Shown: in pieces, positions 57,901 to 64,000 of the stretch
Position numbering within the stretch: the stretch's first letter is position 1
Layout of the letters: each line of letters begins with the position of its first letter
DNA from: Rhea pennata
Lineage: Eukaryota; Chordata; Aves; Rheiformes; Rheidae
Direction: 5' to 3'
NCBI RefSeq assembly: GCF_028389875.1
Contig: NW_026907703.1
Location: forward strand, 186,001 to 250,000
DNA length: 64,000 nucleotides
Position numbers and translations under genes: made by a program
Notes under the pieces: model-generated
Database searches by the model: none
The model's input: only the letters and a program-made list of their open reading frames with translations
Told to the model about the DNA's origin: nothing

Positions 57901-59239
57901 ATGCTACGCCATAGAATGTGATGCGATAGAATGTTTGTGACATGATAGAATCTTTGTGACGCGATAGAATTTTTGTGACTCGATAGAATGTGATGTGATA
58001 GGATGTTTGTGATGCGTTAGAATATGACGCAATAGAATGTGACACGATAGGATGTTTGTGACACAATGGAATGTGACGTGATAGAATGTGATGCGATACA
58101 ATATTTTTGACACGATAGAATTTTTGTGACGCGATAGAATGTGACGCTTTAGAATGTTTGTGACACGACAGAATGTTTGTGATGCGATAGAATGTGATGC
58201 GATAGAATTTTTGTTACGCGATAGAATGTGACGCGATAGAATGTTTGTGACGCTATATATTGTGACACGATAGATTGTGATGCGTTAGAATGTTTCTGAC
58301 ACGATAGAATGTCTCTGACGCGATAGAACGTTTGTGATGCGATAGAATGTGACGCAATAGAATGTTGCGCGATAGAATGTGACGCGATAGAATGTTTGTG
58401 ACACAATGGAATGTGACGTGTTTGAATGTGACGCGATAGAATGTGATGCGATAGAATGTTTGTGACGCGATAGAATTTTTGTGACGCTATAGAATGTGAC
58501 GCAATAGAATGTTATGCGATAGAATGTGACGCGACAGAATGTGATGCGATAGAATGTGACGTGATACAATGTGACGCGATAGAATATTTGTGACACGATA
58601 GAATGTGACGCGACAGAGTGGTTGTAATGGCATAGAATGTGACGTGATAGAATGTGATGCGATGGAATGTTTGTGACCCGATAGAATGTCTGTGACGCGA
58701 TAGAATGTCTGTGATGCAATAGAATGTGACGTGATAGAATGTCTGTGATGCGATAGAATGTGATGCAATAGAATGTTGCGCGACAGAATGTGATGCGATA
58801 GAATTTTTGTGACACGATAGAATGTTTGTGATGCAATAGAATGTCTGTGGTGCAATAGTATGTGACGCGATAGAACGTTTGTGACGCGATAGAATGTCTG
58901 TGACGTGATAGAATGTTTGTGACGCGATAGTATGTGATGCAATAGAATGTGACATGATAGAATGTGACGCGATAGAATGTGACGCGATAGAATGTTTGTG
59001 ACACAATGGAATGTGAAATGTTAGAATGTAACGCGATAGAATGTGATGCGATAGAATATTTTTGACACTATAGAATGTTTGTGACGCGATAGAATGTCTG
59101 TGATGCAATAGAATGTGACGGGATAGAATGTTTGTGACGCGATAGAATGTCTGTGACGCAATAGAATGTTACGAGATAGAATCTGACACGATAGAATGTT
59201 TGTGACACAATGGAATGTGACGTGATAGAATGTGACGGC
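54931..59239. repeat. 4,309-bp higher-order satellite unit, copy 1
   Basis: From 54,931 every variant tile recurs exactly 4,309 bases later, without an indel, up to about 59,263/63,572. Three substitutions were found by eye: 55,611 G against 59,920 A, 57,254 C against 61,563 G, and 57,397 A against 61,706 G. That is about 99.9% identity. At the left edge, 54,930 (a) against 59,239 (c) ends the match. Confidence 0.93.
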
Positions 59240-62200
59240 ATAGAATGTGATGCGATAGAATGTCTGTGATGCGATAGAATGTGATGCAATAGAATGTTGC
59301 GCGACAGAATGTGATGCGATAGAATTTTTGTGACACGATAGAATGTTTGAGACGCGATAGAATGTCTGTGATGCAATAAAATGTGACGCGATAGAACGTT
59401 TGTGACGCGATAGATTGTGACGCGATAGAATGTGAAGTGATAGAATGCGAGGCGATAGAATGTTTGTGACACGATAGAATGTCTGTGACGTGATAGAATG
59501 TTTGTGATGCGATAGAATGTGACGCAATAGAATGTTCCGCGATAGAATGTGACGCGATAGAATGTTTGTGACACAATGGAATGTGACGTGATAGAATGTG
59601 ACGGCATAGGATGTGATGCGATACAATGTTTGTGACGCGATAGTATGTGACGCGATAGGATGTTTGTGATACGATAGAATGTGACGCGATAGGATGTTTG
59701 TTACGCGATAGAATGTGACGCAATAGAATGTGATGTGATAGAATGTTTGTGATGCGATAGAATTTTTGTGACTCGATAGAATGTGACGCAATAGAATGTT
59801 ATGCGATAGAATATGACGCGATAGAATGTTTGTGACACAATTGAATGTTACGTGATAGAATGTGACGCGATAGAATGTGACGCGATAGGATGTTTGTGAC
59901 ATGATAGAATGTTTGTGACACGATACAATGTCTGTGATGCAATAGTATGTGACGCGATAGAACGTTTGTGATGCGATAGAATGTGACGCAATAGAATGTT
60001 ACGCCATAGAATGTGACGCGATAGAATGTGATGCGATAGAATGTTTGTGACACGATAGAATGTTTGTGACGCGATAGAATGTCTGTGATGCAATAGTATC
60101 TGACGCGATAGAACGTTTGTGACGCGATAGAATGTGACGCAATAGAATGTTGTGCGATAGAATGTGACGCGATAGAATGTTTGTGACACAATGGAATGTG
60201 ATGTGATAGAAAGTGACGGCATAGAATGTGATGCGATAGAATGCTTTTTACGCGATAGAATGTGATGCAATAGAATGTGACGAGATAGAATATGACGTGA
60301 TAGGATGTTTGTGATGCGATAGAATATGACGCAATAGAATGTGACACGATAGAATGTTTGTGACACAATGGAATGTGACGTGATAGAATGTGCCGCGATA
60401 GAATGTGATGCGATACAATATTTTTGACACGATAGAATTTTTGTGACGCGATAGAATGTGACGCGATAGACTGTGACGCGATAGAATGTTTGTTACGCGA
60501 TAGAATGTGATGCGATAGAATTTTTTTTACGCGATAGAATGTGACGTGATAGAATGTTTGTGACGCGATAGATTGTGACGTGATAGAATGTTTGTGACGC
60601 GATAGAATGGTTGTGACGGCATAGAATGTGACGCGACAGATCATTTGTGATGCGATAGTATGCGATGCGATAGAATGTGACGTGATAGGATGTTTGTGAC
60701 GCCATATATTGTGACGCGATAGATTATGATGCGTTAGAATGTTTGTGACACAATGGAATGTGACGTGATAGAATGTGACGGCATAGAATGTGATGCGATA
60801 GAATATTTTTGACACGATAGAATGTTTGTAACGCGATAGAATGTCTGTGATGCAATAGAATCTGACGGGATAGAATGTTTGCGATGCGATAGAATGTGAC
60901 GCGATAGAATGTTACGCCATAGAATGTGATGCGATGGAATGTTTGTGACGCGATAGAATGTGATGCGATAGAATGTGACACGATAGAATGTGACACGATA
61001 GAATGTTTGTGACGCGATAGAATGTTTGTGACGCGATAGAATGTGATGCGATAGAATTTTTGTGACGCGATAGATTGTGACGCGATAGAATGTTTGTGAC
61101 ACGATAGAATGTGTGTGACGCGATAGAACATTTGTGATGCGATAGAATGTGACGCGATAGAATGTTTGTGACACAATGGAATGTGACGTGATAGAATGTG
61201 ACGCGATAGAATGTGATGCGATAGAATGTTTGTGACGCGATAGAATTTTTGTGACGCTATAGAATGTGATGCAATAGAATGTTATGCGATACAATGTGAC
61301 GCGATAGAATATTTGTGACGCGACAGAATGTGATGCGATAGAATGTGACGCGATACAATGTGACGCGATAGAATATTTGTGACACGATAGAATGTGACAC
61401 GATAGAATGTGAAGCGACAGAGTGCTTGTAATGGCATAGAATGTGACGCGATAGAATGTTGCGCGATAGAATGTGACGCGATCGAATGTTGCGCGATAGA
61501 ATGTGACGCGATCGAATGTTTGTGACACAATGGAATGTTATGCGATAGAATGTGACGCGATAGAATGTTTGTGACACAATGGAATGTGACGTGATAGAAT
61601 GTGACGCGATAGAATGTGACGCAATAGAATGTTATGCGATAGAATGTTTGTGACGCGATAGTATGTGATGCGATAGAATGTGACACGATAGAATGTGACG
61701 CGATAGAATGTGACGCGATAGGATGTTTGTTACGCGATAGAATGTGATGCGATAGAATGTGACGCGATAGAATGTTTGTGACACGATAGAATGTTTGTGA
61801 CGCGATAGAATGTCTGTGATGCAATAGAATGTGACGGGATAGAATGTTTGTGACGCAATAGAATGTTACGAGATAGAATCTGACACGATAGAATGTTTGT
61901 GACACAATGGAATGTGACGTGATAGAATGTGACGGCATAGAATGTGATGCGATAGAATGTTTGTGACGCGACAGAATTTTTGTGACTCGATAGAATGTGA
62001 TGCAATAGAATTTTATGCGATAGAATGTGACGCGATAGAATATTTGTGACACAATGGTATGGTACGTGATAGAATGTGACGCGATAGAATTTGATGCGAT
62101 AGAATGTTTGTGACATGATAGAATGTTTGTGACGCGATACAACGTCTGTGATTCAATAGTATGTGACGCGATAGAACGTTTGTGATACGATAGAATGTGA

Positions 62201-63572
62201 CGCAATAGAATGCTACGCCATAGAATGTGATGCGATAGAATGTTTGTGACATGATAGAATCTTTGTGACGCGATAGAATTTTTGTGACTCGATAGAATGT
62301 GATGTGATAGGATGTTTGTGATGCGTTAGAATATGACGCAATAGAATGTGACACGATAGGATGTTTGTGACACAATGGAATGTGACGTGATAGAATGTGA
62401 TGCGATACAATATTTTTGACACGATAGAATTTTTGTGACGCGATAGAATGTGACGCTTTAGAATGTTTGTGACACGACAGAATGTTTGTGATGCGATAGA
62501 ATGTGATGCGATAGAATTTTTGTTACGCGATAGAATGTGACGCGATAGAATGTTTGTGACGCTATATATTGTGACACGATAGATTGTGATGCGTTAGAAT
62601 GTTTCTGACACGATAGAATGTCTCTGACGCGATAGAACGTTTGTGATGCGATAGAATGTGACGCAATAGAATGTTGCGCGATAGAATGTGACGCGATAGA
62701 ATGTTTGTGACACAATGGAATGTGACGTGTTTGAATGTGACGCGATAGAATGTGATGCGATAGAATGTTTGTGACGCGATAGAATTTTTGTGACGCTATA
62801 GAATGTGACGCAATAGAATGTTATGCGATAGAATGTGACGCGACAGAATGTGATGCGATAGAATGTGACGTGATACAATGTGACGCGATAGAATATTTGT
62901 GACACGATAGAATGTGACGCGACAGAGTGGTTGTAATGGCATAGAATGTGACGTGATAGAATGTGATGCGATGGAATGTTTGTGACCCGATAGAATGTCT
63001 GTGACGCGATAGAATGTCTGTGATGCAATAGAATGTGACGTGATAGAATGTCTGTGATGCGATAGAATGTGATGCAATAGAATGTTGCGCGACAGAATGT
63101 GATGCGATAGAATTTTTGTGACACGATAGAATGTTTGTGATGCAATAGAATGTCTGTGGTGCAATAGTATGTGACGCGATAGAACGTTTGTGACGCGATA
63201 GAATGTCTGTGACGTGATAGAATGTTTGTGACGCGATAGTATGTGATGCAATAGAATGTGACATGATAGAATGTGACGCGATAGAATGTGACGCGATAGA
63301 ATGTTTGTGACACAATGGAATGTGAAATGTTAGAATGTAACGCGATAGAATGTGATGCGATAGAATATTTTTGACACTATAGAATGTTTGTGACGCGATA
63401 GAATGTCTGTGATGCAATAGAATGTGACGGGATAGAATGTTTGTGACGCGATAGAATGTCTGTGACGCAATAGAATGTTACGAGATAGAATCTGACACGA
63501 TAGAATGTTTGTGACACAATGGAATGTGACGTGATAGAATGTGACGGCATAGAATGTGATGCGATAGAATGT
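59240..63572. repeat. 4,309-bp higher-order satellite unit, copy 2
   Basis: Tandem, direct copy of the preceding unit. The crossover between copies lies within the 24 bases 59,240-59,263, which match both 54,931 onward and 63,549-63,572. After 63,573 the sequence departs from copy 1, so there is no complete third copy in this phase. Confidence 0.93.
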
Positions 63573-63754
63573 TTGTGACGCGATAGAATTTTTGTGACTC
63601 GATAGAATGTGACGCAATAGAATGTTATGCGATAGAATGTTTGTGACGCGATAGTATGTGATGCGATAGAATGTGACACGATAGAATGTGATGCGATAGG
63701 ATGTTTGTGATACGATAGAATGTGACGCGATAGAATGTGACGCGATAGAATGTC

Positions 63755-64000
63755 ATGCGATAGAATATTTTTGACACGATAGAATGTTTGTAACGCGATA
63801 GAATGTCTGTGATGCAATTGAACCTGACGGGATAGAATGTTTGCGATGCGATAGAATGTGATGCGATAGAATGTTACGTGATAGAATGTGACGCGATAGA
63901 ATGTGATGCGATAGAATATTTTTGACACGATAGAATGTTTGTAACGCGATAGAATGTCTGTGATGCAATTGAACCTGACGGGATAGAATGTTTGCGATGC
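63755..64000. repeat. 151-bp local tandem duplication at the window edge
   Basis: The stretch beginning 'gatagaatatttttgacac' recurs with a period of 151 bases (for example 63,761 and 63,912), including the rare 'gatgcaattgaacctgac' variant. 151 equals four long plus five short tiles (76 + 75). The second copy runs off the window. Confidence 0.8.

Larger units (their letters stand above)
50833..64000. repeat. 15/19-bp tile satellite array (runs off window end)
   Basis: At least 13.2 kb of uninterrupted tandem repeat. The short tile is 'gacgcgatagaatgt' (15 bases). The long tile is the same plus 'ttgt' or 'ctgt' (19 bases). Short and long tiles alternate irregularly. Most variants are changes in the two CpGs (gatgcg, gacacg, gacgca, gacgtg) or single changes in 'gatagaat' (gacagaat, gatacaat, gataggat). 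No gene, TE or unique insert interrupts it. The left part (50.83-54.9 kb) is more varied; the right part is built from long, almost identical blocks. The 15-bp unit has no stop in any reverse frame, so minus-strand ORFs of up to 563 codons arise by chance. I did not recognise it as a named avian satellite. Confidence 0.97.

Noticed and set aside
50774-63968. Dozens of long minus-strand ORFs (up to 563 codons) with HSIAS/TFYRV/ILSRH repeats
   Set aside because: They follow from a 15-bp unit without reverse-strand stops. All three frames are open at once and frames swap at each 19-base tile. There is no start context, domain or codon bias.
50833-64000. CRISPR array
   Set aside because: The tiles are contiguous and variable with no constant repeat/unique spacer structure, no cas genes, and the setting is avian nuclear DNA.
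50833-64000. Telomeric repeat or CENP-B box satellite
   Set aside because: No TTAGGG runs were seen, and the tile does not contain the CENP-B box pattern.

Overview
The window looks like bird nuclear DNA, not bacterial or viral DNA. The evidence is several CR1 LINE copies, some ending in the avian CR1 3' tail built on ATTCTATG-type octamers, and single-exon olfactory receptor (OR) genes of the OR14-like type that is expanded in birds. No complete multi-exon gene was recognised. The species and chromosome cannot be told from the sequence. Coordinates of repeat arms and TE fragments come from reading by eye and should be taken as accurate to a few tens of bases unless a junction is given exactly.

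Layout. (1) 1-10.8 kb: a CR1 3' tail, one intact OR14-like gene on the minus strand (2460-3395) with an upstream splice acceptor and a downstream polyadenylation signal, then old CR1 fragments. (2) 10.86-18.67 kb: duplication copy A, which contains a CpG-rich promoter-like segment, an old minus-strand CR1 and a ~65-bp tandem repeat. (3) 19.2-21.05 kb: a 5'-truncated CR1 with a broken reverse transcriptase. (4) 21.3-26.1 kb: an inverted copy of the first OR locus, carrying a frameshifted OR14 pseudogene on the plus strand. (5) 26.1-31.06 kb: sequence duplicated in inverted orientation at 46.5-50.4 kb, plus an inverted copy (C) of part of A. (6) 31.07-39.52 kb: copy B of the A segment, direct, offset by about 20.87 kb, distinguished by a CR1 insertion. 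(7) 39.5-46.5 kb: mostly single-copy sequence with an OR pseudogene of a different family (42447-43392, minus), another ~65-bp repeat block and one unidentified ORF. (8) 46.5-50.43 kb: the second inverted arm, with a third OR14 pseudogene (minus, multiply frameshifted, 5'-truncated). (9) 50.83 kb to the end: at least 13.2 kb of a satellite made of 15-bp and 19-bp tiles, including two tandem copies of a 4,309-bp block that differ at only three positions found by eye.

Taken together this is an OR subcluster shaped by repeated direct and inverted duplication. One receptor of four is intact and the other three have decayed. The most unusual structure is the 15/19-bp satellite with nested higher-order repeats. 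Its left junction can be placed to the base by comparison with an array-free paralogue at 43.83 kb. The long minus-strand ORFs inside the satellite are a by-product of a 15-bp unit that has no stop codon in any reverse frame, and they are not annotated as genes.
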